Assembly (NCBI GenBank): GCA_963841885.1 | Contig: CAWJEK010000018.1 | Coordinates: forward strand, 124,001-188,000 | Length of the DNA stretch: 64,000 bases | Origin: Bog-756 sp963841885 | GTDB taxonomy: Bacteria > Actinomycetota > Acidimicrobiia > Acidimicrobiales > RAAP-2 | Direction: 5' to 3' | In this document: positions 50,976 to 61,400 of the stretch, piece after piece | Position numbering within the stretch: position 1 is the first letter of the stretch | Layout: every line of letters starts with the position of its first letter | Program-made: the position numbers and the translations under genes | The notes under the pieces: model-generated | Databases searched by the model: none | Seen by the model: only the letters and a program-made list of their open reading frames with translations | What the model was told of the DNA's origin: nothing

Positions 50976-53887
50976 TCAACTGGGCCGGATCGGGCTCCCG
51001 GCGACGGCGCGCCGACCCGATGTCGGGTCCGAGACGCCGATCCGCCGGAGCAGGGCCGCCGTCTCCGCGGCGGGGGCGGCCCCGAGGTCGGCCAGCACGC
51101 CGAGGGCGTGCCCGGCGGCGCGCCGGGCGCCATCACGGTCACCGAGGACGAACCGGGCGTCGACCACCATGCGGTGCGCCCGCTCGGACCACGGATCCGC
51201 CGCCAACGCCCGTCGCGCCAGTGCCTCGGCCAGTCGTGGATCGGCCGCCGCCAGAGCCCGATCCCCGGCCGCCAGGGCGGCGGAGGCCACCAGGTCGTTC
51301 AGTCGACGCAGGTGGGGTTCGAGCCACTCACCGACCGGACTCCCGCCCAGCAGCGGGCCGGAGCTCGAACGGGCCAGTCGCCGGGCGTGGGCGAGGAGGT
51401 CGGGTCGATCGGGCTCGGACGTGGCGAGGATGGCCGACGCCCCGGCCTCGAGATCCCACAGGTCGACGTGGAGCTCGGCACCCCGGGTGAAGGACAGGCA
51501 GCCGGCCCGGTCGGTCACCAGTCGGCTCCCCCGCGAGCGCTCCCGCGCCGGGTCCAACACGTCGAGGAGGTGGGTCAGCGTCACCCGGAGGTTCCGGGCG
51601 GCGGCGCGATCCTCCAGGTCGGGCCACAGGGCCGCGGCGACGCCTTCGCGACTCCGGTCCTCCACCAGGGCGAGGTGGAGACAGAGCTCCCGTACGCGGC
51701 TGCGCGCCCAGGCCGGATGCTCCACCGGCTGGAGGCCCCGGTGCACGGTACCCGTCCCGAGGAGCGACACCGTGATCCGCGTCGTGGCATCGGTGCACCA
51801 CCGGGCCGGCAGGTACGGACGGAACGAGGCCGCGGCGGGTGGGCCCCCTCCGAGGTGGTCGGCGGCCGCCCGTCCGGCGGCGCGGGCCCGTGACAGAGCG
51901 ACGGAATCTCCGGCCACGACGTCCGGCCGGTGATCTCCGAGACGGTCGACCGCCGTCGACAGCGCCACGAACCAGGGCGAGGTGCGCGCCGCCCGGCCGG
52001 TGACGGCGAACCCGTCGACAGCCCTCCGGACACCGGAAAGATCGCCGGCATCGGCGAAGAGGAGGGCGTCGGCGACGCGGCACAGTGCGGCCGTCTCGTC
52101 CGAGTGGGCCGGACCGCCGAGGGGAGCCACCCCGTCGAGCAGCTCCCGGGCCGTCGCACCGTGCCCCGAGGCCGCCAGGAAGCAGGCCCGGGTCGCCCGG
52201 ATCCGATGGACGAGCCCGGGGACGTCCGCCCGGGTGGCCATGCCCTCCGCCGTCTCGGCATCGGTCAGGGCGCCGAGGGGATCGTCCCCGTACCAGCGCG
52301 CCGTCGCCAACAGGTCGAAGGCGACCGCCTGGGACGCTTCGGAGCCTTCCCCGGTCGCAGACTGGAGAGCCGAGACGGCCGCCCGGACGCGACCGGAGAG
52401 GAGCAGGTTCGTACCCCGGATCATGAGGGCCTGCGCGGCCCAGTCACCGACCAGCGAGCCGGACGGCACCCCGTCCAGGGCGACGAGCGCAGCGGCCGGG
52501 TCGCCCGCCATCTGGGCCGCCACGGCCCGACCCAGCGCTACCAGCGCGGCGGCGCCGGGTTGCCCGAGTTCCGCCAGTTCCTCGCCCCGCCGGAGCACGC
52601 GGTCGAGCAGGGCGAAGTCGTCGTCCGCCCGGGCCAGGTGGCCGAGATGGAGTAGGAGGTACGTCTCCCCCACGAGATCACCCACCGCCTCGAAGGAACG
52701 TCGGACCTCCTCGAGCCGTTCCGCCGCCCGTCCGTCGATGTCGCCGCTCTGCTGGTCCACCGTGGCGGCCAGCCAGCGTCCTTCGGTCCGGTCCCGGCCG
52801 AGCACGCCGGACGCCGCCCACCTGCGCAGGTCGTCGAAGGTGGCCAACGGCGGTTGGCTCGAGAGGGCGGCGCGCACGACGTCGGTGAGGGCCGCGGCAC
52901 TGGCGCTCCGGACGGCCAACGCACCGGCCTCGGCGAGACTGCCGGATTCGACCAGGTTCCGCGCCTTCGCCACACAAGCGTGATCCCGCTCCCCGGGGGT
53001 CAGGACGGGGCGGGTGGCCTCCAGCCAGATCGGATCGGGCCAACACCCACCGGGCGAGCCGACCAGCGGGAGCCGCTCCAGCTCCCGACGGACGGTATCG
53101 ACGTCCTCCAGGGTGTCGATCCCGACCGAGCCCAGCACACCCCCGAGCTGGCTGTCCGAGCAGCCGTCCACCACGGCCACGGCGGCGAGGCCACGGGCGA
53201 CCACCGGATCGATGTCCGCCAGCAGCTCGTCGCGCACGTAGTCGACGGCCAGATCGGCGTGCCCGGCGCGGAGCAGACCCACCATGGCCGGCCACTCGGT
53301 GACGGGGTCCGGCGACACGCGCGGTCACCGACCAGCTCGACCACCTCGTGGGCCCGGAAGCCCAGGTCGGCCGCCCCGATGAGCACGCCCTCGCCGGAGG
53401 CCACCATCCGGGCCATCCCGACCCTCGGGAGGCGTCGGCCCGACAGCACCAGGTGGACTCCGACGGGCAGGGCGCCCACGAGTTCGGAGACGAGTGAGGC
53501 ACCCGCCGCCCCCGACACCTCCACGCGGTCGATCACGAGGGCGACCTGGTGCCGGGCCGGCACCGTGTCCCGCAGGGCTCCGACGACGGCATCGGCATCG
53601 TCGGGGGCGGCATCGTCGGGGTCGTCGGGGTCGATCGCCAGTCGACCTGACAAATGACCCCGGCAGGCGTCGACCAGGTGCGTGGCGAGCATCCCGGGCT
53701 CGGCGTCCGCCGGAACGCAGCGGTACGGGATGTCGAGGTCACCCGGGCGCCGGGGCCCTTCGGCCAACGCCTGCTCCAGCAGCACCGACCGCCCGAAGCC
53801 GGCCGGCGCCTCGAGCGCGATGACCGCCACCGTGTGCCGCATCCGGAGTGGAGCGAGGAGTCGCTCCCGCCGGAGCAGTCGTTCCAT
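50976..53887 (-). CDS. SARP-type transcriptional activator with N-terminal ATPase-like domain, frameshifted
   Basis: A regulator of about 970 residues. N-terminal residues 1-250 resemble the STAND/MalT ATPase (VIALEAPAGFGRSVLLEQAL), but the Walker A lysine is Arg. A long helical TPR-like region follows. At the C-terminus an OmpR-type winged helix (ISRV-LLG, AWARSRVRELCLHLALVEDRSREGVAAALWPDLEDRAAARNLRVTLTHLLDVLDP) leads into a BTAD domain (RLNDLVASAALAAGDRALA to GDRDGARRAAGHALGVLADLG). Order is ATPase - TPR - HTH - BTAD, the reverse of classic SARPs. The frame shifts near 53315-53325. Three 11-bp-spaced repeats lie just upstream of its start. Confidence 0.85.
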
Positions 53888-53906
53888 ACCGAGACGGTAG
53901 CCCACC

Positions 53907-53935
53907 GTTAGCGCTTAGTTAACGTCCTGTTAGCA
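53907..53935 (+). promoter_or_regulatory. Triple 11-bp-spaced direct repeat (SARP box)
   Basis: Heptamers GTTAGCG, GTTAACG and GTTAGCA start at 53907, 53918 and 53929, each separated by four bases. This is the direct-repeat geometry known for SARP binding. It lies in the 127-base gap between the divergent SARP gene and adhesin gene. A weak −10-like GACACT begins at 53945 on the adhesin side. Confidence 0.7.
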
Positions 53936-54014
53936 GCGGGTTGCGACACTGGTTGCATCGAGGTGGGGCCGGGCGCGCCCAGAGGCGGCCGGCGACGAAG
54001 TCGGAGGAGACGTC

Positions 54015-57000
54015 ATGCGTGGAGTTCGAAACCTGGCCCTCGCGGTGCTGGTCGGAGCCGCATCCCTGGGGTCAGCCGGGGCGGCCGCCCTGGTGTCCGC
54101 CTCCCCCGGCGGCGCGTTGCCCAGCTGCACCGACAGCTGGCAAGGGCCCTCGACGGGAACGACGGACTGGAACACCAGCGCGGCCAACTGGTCGAGCGGT
54201 TTCCCGACCGGGTCGAGCGTGGTGTGCATCACCGAGCCCGGCACATACACGGTCTCCCTTGCCGGCAGCACATCGGTCAACACCCTCGGAATTGGGCGGC
54301 GTCACCGGGTCGGACCCGACCCTGCTGGTCGACGCCTCGTCGGGTAGCGAGAACCTGACGCTCGGTGCCCCGAGCACGATCGGGAGCGGAAGCACCCTGA
54401 CGCTCGACCCGACGCGATCGGCAACGCCGGGATCAACGGCGGCTCCGGCAGCCTGACCGTGGCCTCGGGGGGCAGCCTGACCACCGAGTCGACGGCCTCC
54501 AGTTCCTACATCCAGGTGCCGTTGACCAACCAGGCCGGCGGCACGGTCACCATCGGCGGATCCAGCACCCAGTTCAACGACGGGACGCTGACCACCAACG
54601 ACGGGACGTTCACGGTGGCGAACGGCGGTGGGGCGGCACTGAGCGCCGGCAGCAGCTTCACCCAGGCCGCCGGCACCCTGACCCTGACCGGGACGATGAG
54701 CCAGAACAGCGGCACCTTCACCGCGTCCGGTGGGGCCGAGTCGGGCAACCCCTACGTCTTCACCGGCGGAACCCTGGCCGACAGCGCCACCACCGGGGCC
54801 TTCGAGGCCACCGGCAGCATCAACCTCACGGGCACCGTCCCGGTCGGCCAGACCCTCACCGGTAGCGGGGTCAACGGCAGCGTAAACATCACTTTGCCCG
54901 GTGTCGTGACCGTGGACGGCACCCTGACGCTCGACCCGAGCGCGATCGGCAACGCCGGGATCAACGGCTCCGGCAGCCTGACCGTGGCCTCGGGGGGCAG
55001 CCTGACCACCGAGTCGACGGCCTCCAACTCCTTCATCCAGGTGCCGTTGACCAACCAGGCCGGCGGCACGGTCACCATCGGCGGATCCAGCACCCAGTTC
55101 AACGACGGGACGCTGACCACCAACGACGGGACGTTCACGGTGGCGAACGGCGGTGGGGCGGCACTGAGCGCCGGCAGCAGCTTCACCCAGGCCGCCGGCA
55201 CCCTGACCCTGACCGGGACGATGAGCCAGAACAGCGGCACCTTCACCGCGTCCGGTGGGGCCGAGTCGGGCAACCCCTACGTCTTCACCGGCGGAACCCT
55301 GGCCGACAGCGCCACCACCGGGGCCTTCGAGGCCACCGGCAGCATCAACCTCACGGGCACCGTCCCGGTCGGCCAGACCCTCACCGGTAGCGGGGTCAAC
55401 GGCAGCGTAAACATCACTCTGCCCGGTGCCGTGACCGTGGACGGCACCCTGACGCTCGACCCGAGCGCGATCGGCAACGCCGGGATCAACGGCGGCTCCG
55501 GCAGCCTGACCGTGGCCTCGGGGGGCAGCCTGACCACCGAGTCGACGGCCTCCAACTCCTTCATCCAGGTGCCGTTGACCAACCAGGCCGGCGGCACGGT
55601 CACCATCGGCGGATCCAGCACCCAGTTCAACGACGGGACGCTGACCACCAACGACGGGACGTTCACGGTGGCGAACGGCGGTGGGGCGGCACTGAGCGCC
55701 GGCAGCAGCTTCACCCAGGCCGCCGGCACCCTGACCCTGACCGGGACGATGAGCCAGAACAGCGGCACCTTCACCGCGTCCGGTGGGGCCGAGTCGGGCA
55801 ACCCCTACGTCTTCACCGGCGGAACCCTGGCCGACAGCGCCACCACCGGGGCCTTCGAGGCCACCGGCAGCATCAACCTCACGGGCACCGTCCCGGTCGG
55901 CCAGACCCTCACCGGTAGCGGGGTCAACGGCAGCGTAAACATCACTTTGCCCGGTGCCGTGACCGTGGACGGCACCCTGACGCTCGACCCGAGCGCGATC
56001 GGCAACGCCGGGATCAACGGCGGCTCCGGCAGCCTGACCGTGGCCTCGGGGGGCAGCCTGACCACCGAGTCGACGGCCTCCAACTCCTTCATCCAGGTGC
56101 CGTTGACCAACCAGGCCGGCGGCACGGTCACCATCGGCGGATCCAGCACCCAGTTCAACGACGGGACGCTGACCACCAACGACGGGACGCTGCAGGTACT
56201 CGACGGCGGCGCCCTCGCACTCAGCGCCGGGTCCACCCTGACCAATGCCGCCTCCGGCACGATCGGGGTGACCGTCAACGGCGTCGCCGGCGGCATCTCG
56301 GGTCCGGGCACGACGCTGGCGGCCGGCAGCACGCTCTCCGTGACCACGGTCGGATCACCTTCGACCGGCACGGTGTTCACGCCCATCGGTGGTCCGGTCA
56401 GCGGTACGTTCACCAACCTGTCGTTCGGACCCGCCGCCTATGCCGTGTCGTATCCCTCGGGCGCCGTGCGGCTGACCACCGAGGCGCCTTTCACCCTGAC
56501 CGCGGCTCCCCTGGCCCCCAAGGAGAACATCGGCACCGGCACCGTCGTCCTGGCCGACATCGGGAGTGCGAGCGACGGGACCGGGATCTACACCGCGACC
56601 GTGAACTGGGGGACGGTACCGGCACCGGACCCGCCACGGTCAACGTCAGCGGAGCTGGCGGCACCGTCACCGGTGCTCACACGTACACGACGCCGGGGAC
56701 CTACACCGTCACGACCACCCTGGCCAACACCGACGGCACGACGCTCGTCACCTCGGAAGCCGTCACGGTGACCGGTCCGACCATCACCGGCTTCTCCAAG
56801 ACCGTGGTGAAGCCGGGCAAGAAGCTGACGACCGTGATCTCCGGCACGGGCTTCGATTCCAGTGCCACCGTGACCGTGTCGGACCCCTCCGTCACCGTGG
56901 TGTCGGTCAAGGCGTCCAAGAAGTCCAAGAAGCATCCCAACCCGACGCTGAAGCTGAAGCTGTCCGTGGCCAAGGATGCGACGCCCGGTCCGTTCTCGGT

Positions 57001-57058
57001 GACCCTGACCGAGACCGGTGGCACGACCACGGCGGTCGACGCCATCACGATCAGCTGA
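54015..57058 (+). CDS. Secreted repeat adhesin with near-identical repeats, frameshifted
   Basis: Exported protein of about 1014 residues. The signal peptide is MRGVRNLALAVLVGAASLGSAGAAALVSA. A Trp-rich head follows (DWNTSAANWSSGFPTGSSVVC). About 3.4 copies of a 175-176-residue unit are rich in Gly, Thr and Ser (GGTVTIGGSSTQFNDGTLTTNDGT), a probable beta-solenoid. The tail has a PKD-like strand set (HTYTTPGTYTVTTTLANTDG) and an IPT/TIG-like domain (ITGFSKTVVKPGKKL). Single-base shifts occur near 54288, 54411 and 56608-56612. No LPXTG or transmembrane anchor is visible. It is divergent from the SARP gene with a shared promoter region. Confidence 0.8.
54393..56189 (+). repeat. Tandem array of ~525-528 bp units in the adhesin gene
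   Basis: Units at 54393-54919, 54920-55444, 55445-55972 and a partial at 55973-56189. The copies differ at only a few positions (e.g. AGTTCCTAC versus AACTCCTTC, and a 3-base GGC indel). Such uniformity implies recent amplification or gene conversion, and the true copy number may be mis-assembled. Confidence 0.9.
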
Positions 57059-57074
57059 TCCGACGACTCCGGAT

Positions 57075-57102
57075 CCCGCTTCCGGCAGCATCGGAAGCCG
57101 GG
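57075..57102 (+). terminator. Hairpin after the adhesin gene
   Basis: CCCGCTTCCG and CGGAAGC(C)GGG form a 10-base stem with one bulge and a 7-base loop, 17 bases after the adhesin stop. There is no T run, so this is a candidate terminator only. Confidence 0.5.
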
Positions 57103-57321
57103 GTCGGGGGGCACCCGGAGAATGGGGCCCATGGAGCGCCGAACCGGTCCACGGGGTCCGTGACGACCACCCCCCGGCCTGCGGAGCAGCCGGACGCGCC
57201 CCGCCGCGTTTGCCCCGGCCACCGGAGGGAACAGCCAGGCCATGGTCTCCCTACCGGTCGCAGCCCCGCGCCGGTCGCCCAGGACCGGGCGACGACCGGA
57301 TGAACCGGCCGGAAGGCCGAC

Positions 57322-58485
57322 ATGACCATCCAGCGGAGCGATCTCTCCCTGCCCCGTGGGAACAGGGACGATCAGGATGCCCGGCCCGACGTATTGCTGC
57401 TGCCTCCGGACGTGGACATCGACCCGGAGGGGGACGGCCCGTCGCTGGGCACACCGGGACGGCCGTTCGACCGGAGACATCCGTTCTTCATCGGTCTGTC
57501 CGGGGCCCTCGGTGTGGCGGTCGCCTACGTCATCTTCCGGGGGATCGCCGACATCACCAGCGTGCTGGTCATCGTGGGCCTGGCCCTCTTCATCGCCGTC
57601 GGCCTGAACCCCATCATCGAACACCTCATGGCCCGGTCGCTGTCGCGGGGATCCGCCGTCGGCATCGTCACCTTCGGTTTCGTGGTGGTCGTCGGGGGGT
57701 TCCTGGTGGTGGCCGTGCCACCCATCAGCCACGAGTTCCACGTACTGGTCACCAACTATCCCCATTACAAGGAGGAGCTGGTGGCCGGACAGGGATGGGC
57801 CGGTCGGCTGGCGGTCCGACTGCACCTGACCGGTTACCTCACCGGACAGTCCAAGCTGAAACTCCCCGTGACGCAGGGTCTGTTGGGCGCCGGCAAGGTC
57901 CTGCTGTCGGTCAGCGTGGCCACCGTGAGCGTGATCGCGCTGACCATCTACTTCCTCATCGCCCTACCCGGCGTGAAGCGGGTGTGGCTGTCGCTGATCG
58001 CCCGGAGCCGTCGGGAACGCGTCGGTCTCCTCACCGACGAGGTCTTCGACCGTGTCGGCGGGTTCATGCTGGGCAATCTGCTGACGTCCGTCGTCTCGGC
58101 CGTCGGCACCTACCTGTGGCTGATCATCTTCGGCGTTCCCTACGCCCTGCTCCTGGCGCTGGTCGTGGCGGTCTTCGACCTCATCCCCATGGTGGGCTCG
58201 ACCATCGCCGGCATCATCGTCTCCCTCGTGGCCCTGACCAAGGGTCTACCGGTGGGAATCGCCACCGCCGCCTTCTACATCGCCTATCGCTTCGTCGAGG
58301 ACTACCTGCTGAACCCGCGCATCATGAAGCACACGGTCCGGGTGTCACCCGGATTGACGATCATCGCCACACTGATCGGTGGGGCGCTCCTCGGTATCAT
58401 CGGCGCGTTGATCGCCATCCCCATCGCCGCCACCATCCACCTCCTGTTGGAGGAAGTCGCCTTCCCCCGCCAGAACCAGCGGTGA
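57322..58485 (+). CDS. AI-2E family transporter (permease)
   Basis: A 387-residue membrane protein of the AI-2E/UPF0118 family. A ~55-residue charged N-terminus precedes seven to eight helices: LGVAVAYVIFRGIADITSVLVIVGLALFIAVGLNPIIE, VVVVGGFLVVAVPPI, a soluble loop (residues ~130-185), then LTIYFLIALPGV to LVVAVFDLIPMVGSTIAGIIV and the C-terminal pair. Family members export small molecules or ions (one was first proposed to export AI-2, others are Na+/H+ antiporters). The ATG at 57322 has GAAGG upstream. It ends 10 bases from the convergent giant repeat gene. Confidence 0.92.
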   Translation: MTIQRSDLSLPRGNRDDQDARPDVLLLPPDVDIDPEGDGPSLGTPGRPFDRRHPFFIGLSGALGVAVAYVIFRGIADITSVLVIVGLALFIAVGLNPIIEHLMARSLSRGSAVGIVTFGFVVVVGGFLVVAVPPISHEFHVLVTNYPHYKEELVAGQGWAGRLAVRLHLTGYLTGQSKLKLPVTQGLLGAGKVLLSVSVATVSVIALTIYFLIALPGVKRVWLSLIARSRRERVGLLTDEVFDRVGGFMLGNLLTSVVSAVGTYLWLIIFGVPYALLLALVVAVFDLIPMVGSTIAGIIVSLVALTKGLPVGIATAAFYIAYRFVEDYLLNPRIMKHTVRVSPGLTIIATLIGGALLGIIGALIAIPIAATIHLLLEEVAFPRQNQR

Positions 58486-58494
58486 CGTCCGGGA

Positions 58495-61400
58495 TCACGA
58501 CAACAGACGGGGCGGTCGACCGGCCACAGATCTCGACGGATCCCTCAGATCCGTCGTGGCGCCCGACGGCGGACTGAGCGTCGCCGCCGGTGCGGCCCCG
58601 TGGGCCCTCAGAAGAGGTCCGGACCCATCAGCCCCCAGGAGGCCTTCCTGGGCCCCGTGCCGCACGGCTCGGGATGCGGGGGAGGACCCTCCTGGAGTGG
58701 TGGCGATCAGTACTGCCCGCGTGAACACCAGGGGGCTGGTGGACGAGGACGGCGTCGAACGACTCGAACCGAGGAAGAACGACCGGGCCGGGATCGCCTT
58801 GTTCTTGGCCGTGAGCGAGAACGAGACGGAACTGCCGCAGCTCGTCGTGAACTGGACGCCGTCGAGGCCGGCATAGGTCTTGAACTTGATCGTGATGGTG
58901 TGGCTGTTCACCACGTCGATGCTGTCACTCTTCTCCGGTAGCAGGATCGACACACCGGTGAACGTCCCGGTGGTCGTGATCGTGCCCCGGTAGAGCGTCG
59001 GCTTGGGGTTGCCGTGGGTCAGGAGGATCCACGAACCGTCCTCCTCTCCGATACTGACGCCGGGGGTGCTCTGGACGGGTCCACGCACCAGCGGCAGGGA
59101 GTACCCGTCTACCGCCGTCGGCCAGGGGCCCACGTAGCAGGCCGGCGGCGTGAAGGGGACGGTGAGTGACGCGGACGCCGTGACGGCCGGCCCACTCGGG
59201 GGCGTCGCCGTCACCTTGCCCGTATTCGACACGTGGCCGGCCGTCACGTCGGCCACGGTCGTCACGTACGACGCCGTGCACGTCTCCTGGGCGGCCGGGG
59301 CCAACGGGGCGGACGAGCATGCCACCGGGGACAGTCCGGGCATCGGATCGGTCACCTGGACCGAATGGAGGGTCACGTTGCCGGTGTCGGTCACGGTGTA
59401 GCTGTACGTGATCGGCACGCCGGGGCCCGAGTAGCTGGACACGCTCGCCGACTTGGTGACCGAGACCGACGGCGTCTGGGACGCCAGGATGGTCAGGGTG
59501 CCGGATCCGGTGACCGTCGACAGGTTCGGCAGGGTGGCCGTGGCCGTGCCTACGTTGACGATCGATCCGCTGTCCACGTCCGCCTGGGTGGTCGTGTAGG
59601 TGGCCGTACAGGTCACCTCTCCGTGGGGAGCCACCGCGCCCGAGGGGCAGTGGACCGGCGACAGGCCGCCTTGCGGGTCGGACACGGACACCGAGGTGAA
59701 GGTGACGTTGCCGGTGTTGCTCACGAGGTAGCTGTACGTGATGGGAGTGCCGGCCGCATGGAAGAAGTGGATGTTGGCCGACTTGGCCACCGTGAGCGAG
59801 GGGTTCTGCACCGCCTCGACGGTCAGGCTGGCGGAGCCGGTCACCGGGTGACCGGTGGGCGGGGTGCCGGTGGCGATGCCGGTGTTGCTGATCGATCCAT
59901 TGTCCACGTCGGCCTGGGTGGTCGTGTAGCTGGCCGTGCAGATCTCGTTGGCCCCGGGAGCCAGGGTCGACTGACCACAGGTGACGGCCGACAGTCCCGG
60001 CTGGGCGTCGGTGACACCGACCGAGGTGAGCGTCTTGTCCCCCGAGTTGGTCACGAGGTAGCTGTAATGGATCGTCGTGCCGGGGGCCGCGTAGCTACTG
60101 ACGTTGGCGTACTTCTCCACCGAGATCGACGGGGTGTTGGCGGCCGGCACGCTCAGCGTGTCCGATGCCGTCACCGCGTGTCCGCCGGGCGACGTGCCCG
60201 AGGCTGTACCGGTGTTGGTGATCCCACCGGCGTCGACGTCTGCCTGCGTCGTGGTGTAGGTGGCGGTGCAGGTCTCGGTGTCTGGTGGGCCGAGGATCGT
60301 CGTCGGGCAGCTGACCGGGGACAGACCAGGCTGCGGATCGGCCACCTGGACCGAGTGGAGCGTCACGTTCCCCGTGTTGTTGACCAGGTAGCTGTAGGTG
60401 ATGTGCACTCCGGGTCCGCTGAAGGTGCTCACGGAGGCCGTCTTGGTCACGGAGAGTCCGGGACTCTGGGTGGCCGGAATGGTCAGCGAGTCGGAAGCGG
60501 ACACCGCGCCGCCGAGTTCCGGCTGACCGCTGGCCGTGCCGGTGTTGGCGACGGATCCGTTGTCCACATCGGCCTGGGTGGTCGTGTAATTGGCCGTGCA
60601 CGTCTCGCTCGCTCCGGGCGCCAGTGTGGGCAGCGGGCAGGTGGGGCCGCCCTGGAGGCCGGGCATCCCGTCGAAGACGTTCACCGAGCCGAGGGTGACG
60701 TTCCCGGTGTTGGTGACCACGTAGGAGTAGTCGATCAGGGTGCCGGGGCTCGAGTAGCTGGTCACGTCCGCCGACTTGACCACGGTGATGCCCGGGCTCT
60801 GGCTGGCGGGGATGGTGAGCGAGCTCGAGGCGGACACCGGGACTTCGTTGACCGTCGTACCCGAAGCGGTGCCGGTATTGGTGATCCCGCCGGCGTCCAC
60901 GTCAGCCTGGGTGGTGGTGTACGTGGCGGTGCACGTCTCGCTGGCGGCGGGGCCGAGTGTCGCCACCCCACAGGTGACCGGCGACAGTCCTGGCTGCGGG
61001 TCCGTGACACCGATCCCGTTCAGGGTCACGTTCCCGACGTTGGTCACCAGATAGGAGTAGGTGATGGGGGTGCCCGCCGCGGAGAACCCGCTGCTGTTCG
61101 CCGATTTGACCACGGTGATGCCGGGGTTCCGGATGGCGTGGAGCGTCAGATAGGTCAGCTGGCTCACCTGGCTGCCGTGGGGTGGCGTGCCGTAGGCCGT
61201 GGCGAAGTTGGTGACCCTGCCGTAGTCCACATTGCCCTGCGTCGTGGTGTAGGTGGCGGTGCACGTCTCCGTGGCCCCCGGGGCCAGCGTCCCGAGTGGG
61301 CAGCTGACCGGCGACACCCCGGGATGGGTGTCGTCTACTCCGACGCTGTTCAGTGTGGTGTTGCCGCTGTTGGTCAGGAGGTACGAGTAGGTGATCGCAG

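Noticed and set aside
54506..56416. Repeated minus-strand frames (Val/Pro-rich) opposite the adhesin array
   Set aside because: They simply mirror the tandem repeat. The plus-strand reading has a signal peptide and coherent repeats.
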